Shown: piece by piece, positions 48,860 to 61,500 of the stretch | Numbering within the stretch: position 1 is the stretch's first letter | Layout of the letters: the number at the start of each line of letters is the position of its first letter | Assembly (NCBI GenBank): GCA_030549775.1 | Contig: CM060174.1 | Span: forward strand, 66,361,566 to 66,425,565 | Direction: 5' to 3' | Origin: Tamarix chinensis | Lineage: Eukaryota > Streptophyta > Magnoliopsida > Caryophyllales > Tamaricaceae | DNA: 64,000 nt | Notes under the pieces: generated by a model | Told to the model about the DNA's origin: nothing | What the model saw: the letters and a program-made list of their open reading frames with translations, nothing else | The model's database searches: none | Translations under genes and position numbers: made by a program

Positions 48860-51222
48860 CCTTGCTCCTATGGTAAAAAACATCAGCACGAGTACTCTCC
48901 TTCTGGAAGTGATGAAATCCCATACTATACTGGACAATAGTCACCTACATTCTGGAAGTGGTCATACAAATATAGTATTAGTATGACGAAGTATTGGTAA
49001 GACAAACTATATAAAACATGGAAAGGGTTCATACTATACATTAAGGTTATATGATAACATGGTATGCAACATACTTAAAAAATTGTACATAAGAGCATGG
49101 ATAAAAAATATATATCATGGCAAGGATTTGGATACACCTTTCCATACATGCACAAGTCTCCATAATGAGCCATATAAAAGTAGAACACACAATATCAATA
49201 TTCCATGACGAGACTAGTGTAGGACTACCTCTCCCACCACCACATCACGCTAGGGCCAAAGGACTTTTCTCAGGTATCTTCTTCATCCACCACACTTGGT
49301 CTTCTAGGAGAGGGGACATACACTAAATTCTGGGTCTGCCTCACCCGATGTACATTACTATGAAATCAAACAACTATTTATATTCCAAGACTGGGATGAA
49401 TGTAGGATTGCAACTCCCACCACCGCATCACTCTAGTGCCAAGGGGTTTTTCTTAGGGATCTTCAACACCCACTATACTTGTTCTCCTAAATGAAGGGAA
49501 ATACGTTTAATTTTGGATCTACCTCACCTACCACACTAGTGCTAGCGCGAAGGGACTTTTCTCAGGGATCTTCAATATCCACTACACTTAGTCTCTTAGA
49601 CTAGGGGTAAAAAAGATAACTAAACCCTTAGTATGCATATCGAGAAGGCCTTTAAGATTCCATTATCAAATTTCAAATATCAAACCAATTGTGTGTTTTA
49701 AGTGTTGACACAAAAAAATAAACAAGGCATACAAGCCACCAAATTAGGTGTTTCAAGGAAACTCCAAACTCAACCAAACAAGGCACCATAATATTATCAT
49801 TTTGATCCATACTAAATTCAGGTTAAACATAGTTGAAATCATAATCAAAATTCTATAAATATAAAAGGAATAACATTTCGATAATGAGCAAACATGGAAA
49901 AAATTAGGCGGATCAGTTGCTCGGTCCCTTAAACTAGTCAACTAGTCTAGCTGTACCAGACATGAACAAAAAATAAAACTATTAGACTAATTGGTTTTAC
50001 CAATTGACTTTTCATGAAAGAATAGTTAATCGATGTGACCGAGCCACACAATAGGTGTAAGCAGAGACTAAGCCACTTTGGTCATAAGGTAACTAGTCAA
50101 TGGATTTGACAAACCGATCAATTGCTCATATGAACTAGTCAATTGGTTAATCAAAGCAATCAACTATTCCCAAGACTAGCTAATCAAAAATTTCCAAACC
50201 AAACGACTTTTCGAAGAAGAGGAGGAGGAGGAGAGGAGGAGGAGGAGGAGGAGGAGGAGCAGAAGGAGGAGGAGAAGAAGGAGGAGGAGGAGAAGGAGGA
50301 GAAGAAGGAGAAGAAGGAGCAAGAAGGAGGAGGAGGAGGAGGAGGAGCAGGAGGAGGAGGAGGAGGAACAGGAGGAGAAGGAGAAGGAGAAGGATAAGGA
50401 GAAGAGGAAGGAGAAGAAGAAGAAGGAGAACAGGGAGAGTAAGCCTTTGTTTTCTTAATAAAGAGGAAAAAAGAAGAAAAATGGAGAATACTCAACACAT
50501 AGCAAATTTTGCCAAAGGAGAGGAAGAAGGGAGCAAGAAGAATAGGTAAAAAATGCAAATGAATCTAGAATAGAGTGTGTAGGAGATAAAGCTGACCGAA
50601 ATCCATAAGAGGGAGAGAGACAATATTGGTATGGTTGAGTGTGGGCAACCAAGGTGTAAGAGAAGACATGATAGAGTGAGGGAGGTTGAGTGTATTCAGG
50701 AAGAGATATGGCAGAAGGTTGGTGAGGCAAGGGAGGGGTGCACAAAGTTAAACAAATAGCCTAGTTTCCAAAAGAGAGAGAGGAAGGTGAGGAAGAAGAG
50801 AGAAGGTGAGGTATTCCTCAAAAAGTAATTGTTTGGAAACTTTAACTAAATAAATTCATAGAATGATCTAAATAACATAAAAATAATCCCAAAGCACCAA
50901 TATATGCTCATTAGTATAAATAGATTCTAATTAGAATTTTTTATAAACATTAGAAAGATATTTGAATAAAAATAATAAAAAAAGGATATGAAATCATAGG
51001 ATAATGAGTCCATAAGTTTGAGCCAACGAGTCGATTGGTTTGTCAAGAATAAAATTGTCAATCTCTAAGTGTGTCAGTTGTTTGGTTAGGTAAACCAATC
51101 CATCAATATGCCTACAATTCACTTTTATATTATAATTTTAAGCCCTTTTCAAACCAAAATTAATTTATTTTATATCAATATAATTTTAAATGCATTTTGA
51201 TGAATTTTAGGATGGGGTATTA
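48860..51222 (-). repeat. LTR-derived sequence, GACTAGT-motif family
   Basis: CACCACA...CTAGGGCCAAAGGACTTTTCTCAGG blocks recur three times (49,235-49,620). Motif clusters lie at 49,930-50,170 and 51,010-51,120. The end is GGATGGGGTATTATAG. The order matches 1-2,530. The true left end was not located. No gene. Confidence 0.5.
50219..50430. repeat. (GGA/GAA)n purine tract
   Basis: About 210 bases of GAGGAGGAG and GAAGAAGGAG with almost no pyrimidines on the plus strand. The Glu/Gly-rich and Ser/Pro-rich frames over it are artefacts. Confidence 0.95.
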
Positions 51223-51224
51223 TA

Positions 51225-51860
51225 GTAAAAACTACCCATTAAATAGGCAAGGGATCATAAAATAAAACTCATTAGTACAACGATACTGAGTAAACTACTA
51301 TATAACACTAACATGCCAAGGCCACATGAGTCACATGGAAGATAACACAAAATATCATGACATAACACATACCATAGTTAAGCGTCACATTCATACCATA
51401 TACCTCATGTTCATCACACCAAACTTAACCAGATTACAACCATTTTATTAATCCAAGTATACTAAGGGTGTCCTACGAAGGGAAATAAAAAACCATAATG
51501 AAGGCCTTTTACAATAACCGCATCCATATCACCTATAATATGATAAGTAATGCACATTGAAAATTATCAACCAATACATTAAATCCAAATAGCACACAAA
51601 TGCAACTATCAAACTAACAAACCACGACAATCAATTTAAGTCCTTATACAACCATTATTTCTTTTTTTAATTATTCAAGGTAATACAATAATAACTCGAA
51701 GACATAAAAGTATATCGGTTATACTGGAGCACAAATCATCACACTACTCTCCCAACCATCTAACCTAGAGGCATTAAAGCACCCTAGTTATATTGGTGCA
51801 TAGAGTGATACAATACCCTCAAAACCTAGGATACCTTATCCTTAAATATCAATACCCTTA
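51225..51860 (-). repeat. LTR-derived fragment, minus orientation
   Basis: CTCATTAGTACAACGATACTGAGTAAACTAC (about 51,265) matches the GATCAGTACGCTACGCACTGAGTAAGGTAAC signature of the solo LTR at 23.9 kb. It directly abuts the end of the previous LTR. No gene. Confidence 0.4.
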
Positions 51861-51864
51861 TAGA

Positions 51865-53603
51865 TGATAGTCTAAATCAACAAGCGTAAAAATTTATTAT
51901 AGCATGTCAAGGTCGTATCCTATAGAGACTTTGTTGTTGAGTACCGAATCTTGACTATTTTAGCTATATAGATAAATCTAAATTTGAGACTAGAAAACAT
52001 TTAACAAAATAAAATCAATTAATAATGTTAAAGGTAGTAAAAATCAAATTAAGATCCTAGGATTGAAGTGTCTTAGTAAATGGGTAATTAATACATAATC
52101 ATTTTAATCGCCAAATAATTACTTAAATCTAAGAGGGTGAAATAACTTATATTAACCAATAGTCATACCTTATCTAATTTAATAACCTATTTTTATGGTA
52201 TTAAATCAAAATAAATGCATTACGTTCTATGATAAATCAACAAACCCCTAAGAGATTCTAGCTTACTTTCATGGTTTGATTCTCTTGTTCAATTGTAATA
52301 TTTTCAGTTATTAATCTTCATCTTTCAGTTCTTTGATTAACTATCTATGTCTAGTCAAATTGAAGATGATGAAACTCAACCATAAATGAAAATTTAACAA
52401 TTGAATTCAAGAATTCAAGCAATTAGAATTAAAATTAAACTAATTTATAATTAATTAACAATTTAGGCAAGATCCAATCCTAGAAAAGAAGTCTACTAAC
52501 TCATAATTGTAGTAAAATGCAAGAAATAAATTATAGGAATATAAATAGCATTGAACATAATAAATAAAAAAAGAGGGATAGAAAGATCAAACCATAGATA
52601 AACATTGGAATCCAATGTTAAGATTGTGTACATAATCTAAAACTATAATTAAATATAAATATTAATAAGGAAAATTTTAAGTTACATAAATGGAGTTCTT
52701 CTCTGCAGAAAAAAGATAGAAAGAAAACATAAAATGTTCCTCCTTCTTATGCTCCTGTCTCTTTTCCCTCTTTTCATTAAAATGTGGCGTGATTTTTAAA
52801 TGGGATGGTTTCTGCATCGTAGAGTAACCATTGCACCACTATGCCTATCTTGCATGACCAATCCGTATGACTTTCTTAGTCTCAATCTTTGTCATTGAGC
52901 ACACAAGTATGCCAACTTTGAATGGCCAAATTGTGCATCTTTGTTGCTCTCAGAATTATGCCACATGAATTTTTCTTTCTGCCTTAGCCAAATCATATGT
53001 ATTCTTGCTCTTTGCATTGTTTTACATGACGATACCATCTTTACACAGTCACACCGTGTGTTACTTTTCTCAGAATTGATCTGCATGGTTATGTCATCCT
53101 TGCATAACCAAACCATGAGTTTCTTTATCTCATAATTGTTCCACATAGTTTTATCATCCTTGCACATCTAGACCATGCGTTAATTTGTCTCTTATTGAGT
53201 ATTTATGTATAGATGTGCCTTACCTAGTGTACTAGAAAACTTATAAAAAAAATGCTCATAAATTCTGCATCAAGGGTTAAAACAAGGTGATTTTAGATGC
53301 GTTGAAATGCTGAGAAGAAGATATATAACTTTTATTCTTTGAAATTATCCAAACTGAGATTTCATAAAAGGAAAAATTATTCACCTTGTAAATGAAGTTT
53401 GATTGTCTCTAAAATTAATGAGATCAAATACATGTTAGGATTTTTACAATACCTACTCAATGCCTTTATATTGACTTATCTTAACCGTGTTTGTATCTAT
53501 TTAGTGCACCTACAAAATAAAATATCAAAGGAAATAGTATCCACAAATCTAATATAAAATCTAAAAATATACTTAGAGAATCTATAAAAACATGCATTAA
53601 TCA
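51865..53603 (-). repeat. Possible LTR, minus orientation
   Basis: Opens TGATAGTCTAAATC and closes GCATTAATCA (TGAT...ATCA ends, as in the 31.4-kb LTR). GGTCGTATCCTATAGAGAC (51,910) is the reverse of the CTATAGGATACGACC motif near many plant LTR 3' ends. The flanks (ATAGA and GGAGT) do not match, so the limits are uncertain. Frames at 52,892-53,167 have no known domain and consist of 50-base degenerate repeats. Confidence 0.4.
52840..53190. repeat. Degenerate repeats of about 50-60 bases
   Basis: Copies of TTGCATGACCAATCCGTATG, TTTACATGACGATACC, TTGCATAACCAAACCATGAG and TTGCACATCTAGACCATGCG, each followed by a TTTCTTTRTCTCAGAATT-like segment. They lie inside the possible LTR. Confidence 0.55.
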
Positions 53604-53639
53604 GGAGTGAAAACCAAATATTAGGCATGCTATGAATTT

Positions 53640-55468
53640 ATCTATAATGCCCTACCTTTTTGTAAATGTGTGAATGAGAAATTATTTCTTTGTTGGTGTT
53701 TGATTTTGATTTGGAACTATGATTGGGTTTGAGGTAAATTTAGATTTAAAATGAAGTTGGAAAACTAAATTAAGCAAGTTTTTAGACGGACCGATTGACC
53801 GATTCCGTAAACTATTGGACTACTTCATCATTTCAACTAAATGGTTTTTACTCGACAAAATTGATTGACTGGTTGAGGAGTCAATTGACTGGTTTATAGA
53901 ATAGTCGAGTGGTAAACCAAACCGATCAATTGGTTTGTCGAGTTAAGTCTATTTTCAAAACTCAATTTTTTGAGAAACTTTCTTACACTAGAATAGAACC
54001 TTGATAAACCATTCCAAATTGTTCCTAAATGATTCTTAACCTTTATCATGATACATTTGACCCAAAATACTACATCAGATTGATTTGAGGAGTTGATTGG
54101 GACAATTGAGAGGGGGGAGATGGCCTCAACTTTGTATTCTTCCATCTATCTCCTTTGCACCCTTTGAGATCATTACTTCAATTTTAGACTCAATTTTACT
54201 TAGCTAGGGTATTCTTTCCATGCTAACCTTCCATTTTTCCTCTTGTATTTTTATTTTTTGGACTAATCGACATGCACTTCTCCAGAATCACCATTTGAGA
54301 TCTAGTTGACAGGTCAGCATATCTTAAACCAAATATGTTAGTTCAAACTCAAATTATAAAGGTGAAAGTTAGGGTTTTAGATCTATTCTTGACCATGCTT
54401 GTGACTTTTATCGATTTGTTGGCTATAAATAGGCTTATCACCTCTTTTATTCACCTATCTTTTAGTCATTGAAATGATTTATCTCTCTAGCATTCACCTT
54501 ATCCGTCTTTACTTTGAGCCTTGAATTCTAGTTCTTTTTCTCTTCTAATCCTTTCTCTAGATCCCTATTGTTCTAATTATTAAAAAAGAAAGAGTTAGAT
54601 TTAAGAAAAAGTTTAGTGGTTATGTAGAATCATCCTCTATTTTATCAATTGGGTGTGGTTTTGAAAGTTGAGGATTTGATAGGTTGAGTTTTCTTATTTG
54701 AGGAAAGTTTTTCCCACATGAATCAAGTCATTCTTATTTGTAAAATGTGGTGTGATTATGATTACATGATATGAAACCCTTAAAGTTTGATGTTATATGT
54801 TAGTATGAGTATAAAGCCTTTTATAAATGGTATTTAATGGTTAGATTGTGCATCTTGAGTGAAAAGCATGAATTTTTTAGGAAAGATTGGCTGTGATGAT
54901 TAATAATGAATTATGTAACTATTATAAGCTAGAAATGTGTTATGTGATGATACACCATGTTTTAATTTGGTATGATAATGAATTGTAAGAATGACCTACA
55001 TGAAAATACATGTTTTATGTTGTTGGAGGACAAACTGATCTACTGGTTAGATCTAACCAATTGACTGGTTCTTAGAACAATCGACTAATTGACCCAACCC
55101 ATAAATTGGTAAGTCTTTAGAAACCTTGGTCTTTCTCTCTACTTAAATCCATTGATTAGTTAGACAGAATAAATCAACTAGTCTATAAACAATCGATTGA
55201 TGAACCCAAATTGATTGATGAATTTGAGGAAATCTTATTTTGGTCGGGCCAAACCGATCAACTAGTCATCCTAAACCATTTGGCTTGACCAAACCAATCG
55301 AATGGTTGGTGCAACCAATCGGCTAGTTAAGCTGGTTTGTGTGATTTTGTTTTCTCAGCTTGGATATGCTTTGAGATTGTGCATGGGATTGTTATATGAA
55401 TATTTAATAGATAAAATACATATGTTACCATAGATCAATGGTCTAATGAATGGATAAAATGGACCGTG
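53640..55468 (+). repeat. LTR-derived sequence, plus orientation, with TATA box
   Basis: Two motif clusters (53,785-53,940 and 55,020-55,340; e.g. AACCGATCAACTAGTC) flank a unique middle. A plausible promoter GGCTATAAATAGGC is at 54,421-54,434. No gene. It ends against the gypsy LTR at 55,469. Confidence 0.45.
54424..54431 (+). promoter_or_regulatory. TATA box, probably of an LTR
   Basis: TATAAATA inside TTGGCTATAAATAGGCTTATC, followed by C/T-rich sequence as in LTR transcription starts. Confidence 0.45.
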
Positions 55469-58381
55469 TGTAGCACCTCAATTTTTAGAACAAAATTTTT
55501 TTGTTTCACTACAGAAGCATATAAGAAAAATATTGGGTGCTATCACCGTAATTGACATAAGTCTTAATTTTACCATCATCCTTACATCAATCACAAGGCT
55601 AAAAACATTCATAGTAAAACAAGGGAATTATAATTAGAAGAAATTATAAATATAAGATGAGTTTGGAGGTTAACTCTGAATTACAATAATGAAATAAAAA
55701 CTAAAGGATAACTTAAATCAAAGAGTCTAAACACGTATCCAAGTAAATACATTAACCGAACAACATGACTCTAAGCCCCTAATACCAAAGTCACTTCTCC
55801 ATATATAACTCATCAAATGCTGCAAACTCATCCAATGAGTTAGCCTATACCTGTATAAATATATCTGGGTCATCTACTTATGGGCATGAGTAATACCCAT
55901 GAAACAATGATCACTATGCTACGTATGGAGTAAGGTAACAATATTATCAAATCAGGATTTCACATAATATATAAATTCATATCAGAGAATCAGTGTATGT
56001 AACATAATATAAATAGTGCCAATAAATAATGATTTTAAGTCTCTCTATGCAAATATATGATATTCCAATCTTTTATTTATATTGAGTTGGGGGACCTTAC
56101 TATTCTTAAGCTGATGGAACAGTCTGAAATACCTCATAGGGACAAAACACCTGAGCCACAGTTATTATCCTGTGGAATAGACTCAACCCCTCTCAGAGTA
56201 GAAATTCTCATGAGCCACTATTCTTAATATTGTGGAATAATATGAAGCACCTCTCAGGGACAAGACACCTGAGTCACTATTATTATTTAGTGGAACGGAT
56301 TTAACACATCGATTCTAACTCACATAGTTTTTCACTTTATATGATTAGTATCTTTTCTGTTAATACTTTATCTCTTAATTATATATTTATTCACGCTAAG
56401 CATGGGGCCCCACTATTCTTAATCTGGTGGAATAGACTGATGCATTTCTCAAGGACAAAACACCTAAGCCACTATTATTGTCCAGTGGAATGGATTTATA
56501 TAAACACCTCAGCTCCAATCATATGATATTTCACTTTAAACGATTAATATCTTATTAAAGTTGATTGCATATTTACGATTATCATGCAGGACACATATAA
56601 GTATACAAGACATAAATTTAACAACAAAATTAGGACCACACATTTATCTTCCACATGACCATAACAACCTTAGGTAATTAAAAATTCTCATAGTCTCCCA
56701 AGGCTTTATAAATCTTAATACCAATATATATAAATCTACAATATCTATTTGGAATATAAATCCTCAATTATTTACACCAATACGATATCTAACATTATAC
56801 CAAAAGCATACTTCCAAGGTCTCATTTCTGAAGATATAATATCATAAAATAACAAAAATCATATCTTATGTCGCATAAAAGTACATACATATACATATAC
56901 ACATATTCTCATTTATCAAGATATAATATCATAAATAAATATGACATGTATCCTTATCAATAAAGACATTGAGCTATAAGCTCTTAATCCTATACCTCCT
57001 CCTTCGAGATCGTCAGAAAATTACCTATAAAAAATAAGATAATATACGATTAGGATAAAAGATTATAATCGAGAAAAAAGTTAAGGTAATAGAGGGTAAA
57101 ATGGAAATAATAAGAGTTAAAGGGAAGCTTGAGTTGTGTGGAAGTGTGGTGGAATGTATGGTGGTGCTATGGTGAAATTTTGGTCTTTGGGTAAGGTTTA
57201 GAGGTGAAAAGGGGGTGCACGACTGAAATGGGGAGGCTTCACGGGCATGCATTAGGTGGTGCACACCCAAGTTATCAGCTGGGATCATGCATCAGCAAGC
57301 TATGAGAAGAGGCAGGATCGTGCTTGATAATGAAAATAACGAACTGGTGTGCGGAGCTTGTGCACAAGCCATGTGAGGCTACATGGGTAGGCCGTGCTAG
57401 TTTTCATGGGCGTACAACAAGGAATATTAGTAGTGCGCGGTTGTGGGTGATGTCGTGAGAGAGTCACGTGTCTCACAAAAATGCAAAGGACATAAGAAAA
57501 GAAGAGGGAAAAATGGCAGTGGTTGATGACAATAGATGGTGATGATGAGGGGGAGTGATGGGGTGGTCTTGGTGGTTGATTCACCAATTTTTGGGTGGTG
57601 CTTGGTGGTTGAGGTGGTGTACGGTGGTGATAGAGGTGGCATCATGCGAAACATAGCAGGGAAAGAAGAAGAGGAAGAAGGAAGATGGAAGAAGGGTGGC
57701 TCGGGGCGGTGGGTTTCTTAACATAATTAGGGCAATAAATGAGGCAAAACAATAAAGGAGATGTGTGTGTTTGTGTGTGTGTGCATAGAGGTGTGTGACA
57801 GCTGTGTAGGGTAATATTATAGGAGCACAAGGGATGGTAGGGGACTTTTTTTCAATGAAAGTGCCGGAGGTGATGGTAGAGTGTTAGGTGAAAAATGACA
57901 AGGTAGCTACATGAGATGGTGATGGTTGTATTTGTGTTGCATGAGAAAGAAATGACAGGGGTAAGTTGTGCAGTCGAGGGTAGTAGCAGCACTAGGGATG
58001 GTGATCGTGAGGGATGTAGATGATGATAATGGTTGTAGAAGGGGGGTGAGGGTGATGGTTGTTACAAGTTGTAAGAAGTATATAAGTCAAGTATTACGGT
58101 AGAAGAAGGTAGGAGAAAGGAGAAAGAAAAGGAAAAAGAGAAAAAGGTTGGGGTTAGTTTTAGCTAAATTTTTAATTAGCCAAAAAAAGTATGATTAGTG
58201 ACATAAATTTATCGTAATTAATATCGGGTTCTGAAAAATATTTTATTCAAGTCAAAGACTTATATCAAGATAAGATTTTAGGATTAAAGAATTTGGTTAA
58301 AAATAGATTTTCTCAAGATTAGAATCAAATTAAGGTATTAATGATACGAGATTATGTTTAGCAAAATTTCAGGGTATTACA
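55469..58381 (-). repeat. 3' LTR of the gypsy element, 2.9 kb
   Basis: On the minus strand it starts TGTAATACCCTG (58,381) and ends GGTGCTACA (55,469). The preceding AAGGAGGTAGTGA is the polypurine tract. Blocks match the solo LTR at 23.4-46.0 kb and the LTR at 2.8-5.4 kb. A G-rich plus strand (57,100-58,150) explains the low-complexity frames there. Confidence 0.8.
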
Positions 58382-58394
58382 TCACTACCTCCTT
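58382..58394 (-). promoter_or_regulatory. Polypurine tract of the gypsy element
   Basis: The minus strand reads AAGGAGGTAGTGA immediately 5' of the LTR start TGTAATACC, the site of plus-strand priming in LTR retrotransposons. Confidence 0.65.
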
Positions 58395-58539
58395 AAAAGA
58401 GGCTTTTTCCCTAAATTCAACAAGTCAAGGTTAGGAGAGAAGAGAAGAAAGGATGTAAGGAAAGCGATCTCGGCTGTCAATACTGAGTTGTTACTATACT
58501 ACCTGTTAAAATAGAGGAAACCCCAAAAGCTAACACACT

Positions 58540-61500
58540 TGAGCTAAAAAACTCGTGATACATCTCACGCATGTCCTTCTCAGTCTCCAAAGTAGCCTCC
58601 CAAGATTCTTCATGAGTGGTTCTAATCTCGTCTGGGTCTGTTGAATCTTAGTGTTGAGAATCCTCAACGGCCTCTCTTTATAGGATAAAGAATCGTTGAG
58701 TTCGATCTCAATTGGTCTAATCGTATAGGACAGATCTGCGGCATACTTCCTCAGTTGGGAGATGTGGAAGACATTATGAACTCGAGCTAACTCTGGTGGA
58801 AGCGCTAGGCGGTATGCAACCTCACGAGCCCTATCAAGAACCTCATATGGCCCAATATACCTTGGGCTCAGCTTACCCTTCCAACCAAATCTCTATACCC
58901 CCGTAGCAGGTGAAACTCTCAATAGAACTCTATCCCCTGGTTCGAATCCATCACTACGACATCTTTGAACTACGTAACTCTTCTAACAACTCAAGGCTGC
59001 TTTCATTCTTTTCTGAATCAACCGAAACTATTGAGTCGTCTCCTCAATCATCTTTGGTCCAAGTATAAAAGTTTCACTGATGTCATTCCAATATAAGGGT
59101 GTTCGACATTTATATCCATACTATGCCTCAAAGGGTACCATCCCTATACTAGCATGATAACTATTGTTGTATGATAACTCAACCAAATATAGATGATCCT
59201 CCAAACTGCCTTAGAAATCCAAAACATAAGCCCGTAGCATATACTCTAGAGTCTAAATCGTCCTCTCAGTCTGTCCTTCTGTACCTAAATCAAAGGTAGT
59301 ACTCATCCTTAATCTCATGCCCATAGCCTCCTGTAATTTTTCCTAGAAGTGTGAAAATAATATTGAATCCCGATAGGAGACTATGTTGGTATGTGTACCA
59401 TACCTTTATGGGGGAGAAAACACTCAAGATTTAGCTTTCATAATTATGGAACCAATTATTCTTTATTTGAAGACCAACAGATAGTTATGTTGTTCGAAAA
59501 GTAACAAACAAGTAATTAAATGCCTACATGCATGTGCATGGCATGCAAGGAGGGAGTAACCATGTGCATGAGGAGTATATTGACAGGATTTTCGAGCATT
59601 ATTAAGTGATTTAGCTAATTTATTAATCAAGTAATAAAATAGGAGAATAAAGTTAGTATAAAGTAGCATAAAGGTATCATAATATCTTTCAGCTTAGAAT
59701 CTTTTGGAAAATGCTTTAGCTAGTGGTAGAAAGTTTATATTATGTATGAATGTCAAGCATATGGAATGAAGAATTGGAATTGAAGTTGAAGATCAATATT
59801 GAATGAATTCTGTGTGAGTTCAAGCTCAAGCAAATTGAATCTGTGTGAATGATTTGGCTTGAAAGTTTTAATCTCTTCATCTATATTAATTAGATATTAA
59901 TCTATATATGTTCTACTATTCTTAATCCATATTTTCCTACCCTAATTATCATCAAATTCCCAATCTAATTCGTGGTTAAACCAAACCCTAAATTGGTATA
60001 CCAAAATCGAAGCCCTAAACCATTCATTTGAAACCCTAAACCATATTTATTTCCTTTGTTCAAACCTAACCCTAAACCACGATTCCAACCTACATCCAAA
60101 CCCTAACTTTTGACACTAAACATTATCATCAATCCATCATCAAATTCATAGATTAATTGGTATGTTCCATTCAAACCATCATCATTAAACCCTCATAACC
60201 GAATCACTATCATCACTCTTATACCATAATTTGAGCTACCATCATCTTATCTACATCACTTTCAAAGCTTTAATATTTTAACTCACCATCACCGAGCCTT
60301 TATCATATGATCAGAACTCCATTCGAATCATTAGTTCCACATAATTGAAGATTACACCGTCCCACACACATCATGCCTACTTACCACATACCTCATATAT
60401 GCGTCGGCTAGCTGGTCCATACTCCAAGTAGACTTAATTGGAACAAAAACAACTTAGTTAACCTATCAACAACAACCTAGATCATGTTGCACTTACTGCG
60501 AATCCTTGGTAGCCCACTCATAAAATCTATCGAGATGGATTCTCACTTCCACCTCAGAACATATAAAGGTTAAGCCAACCTCATAGGTCTCTAGTGCTCG
60601 ATATTGACCTTCTGGATGGTTAGGTATCTCGACACAAACTCCGCTACCTCTTCATATGAGGCAACTAGTATATCCTCTTAAGGCCCTTATTCATCTTATC
60701 CCCTCCTGGGTGGATGGATACGGAGTACATAGACCTCCCTCTAAAATCTAGTGCTTCAAATTAGTGCAATTCTAAGGTGTACACCAACGACATCTGTAGA
60801 AAATGCTACCAACCTCATGGATTCGAAAAGCCTTAGCTTTTCCATCTCGAATCTTTTACCAAATCATCTCAAGCTTAACATCCTTAGGTTTTCCTACTCA
60901 GATCTCATCAAAAACCATCGGTGTAATCGTTAAAGCATATATTTGGCCCTCTAAGTTGCTATGTTGGATCATCTCTATCCCCATCTCACCAAAATCCTCC
61001 AAGAACCGATTAGACACCACAACAGAACTAAGAGAGTGTGATATCTTCCTACTCAAGGCATCTGCAATGACGTTGGCCTTACCCTCATGGTAGGTGAACT
61101 CTAAATCATATCTCTTCACCTAACTCTAGCAATCTCCTTTGCCTCATATTCAACTCCTTCTGAGTGAATATATATACTTGAGGCTCTTATGGTTGATGCA
61201 GAATATGCACTTAGTCCCATATAGATAATGCCTCTAAATCTTCAATGCAAAAACGACGTCTATCAATTCCAAGTCATGCATCGAGTAATTTTGCTCATGC
61301 TTCTTTACTTTATGAGAAGCGTAAGCCAATACCTTACTATGCTACATCAAAACACAACTCAGTCCATGCTTCGATGTGTGACTATAAACCTCAAATCATT
61401 TTGTACCTGAATGTAGAGTCAAAACCGATGTTGTAGTCAATTGCTACTTTAATTCTTAAAATGCTCCTTGACAAGCATCATCCCAGTGAAACCTAGTCAT

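Noticed and set aside
48747..48986. 79-codon frame over the tandem duplication
   Set aside because: The frame is not maintained in the near-identical first copy, so it is chance.
50143..50558. Glu/Gly-rich and Ser/Pro-rich frames
   Set aside because: Artefacts of the GGA/GAA purine tract on each strand.
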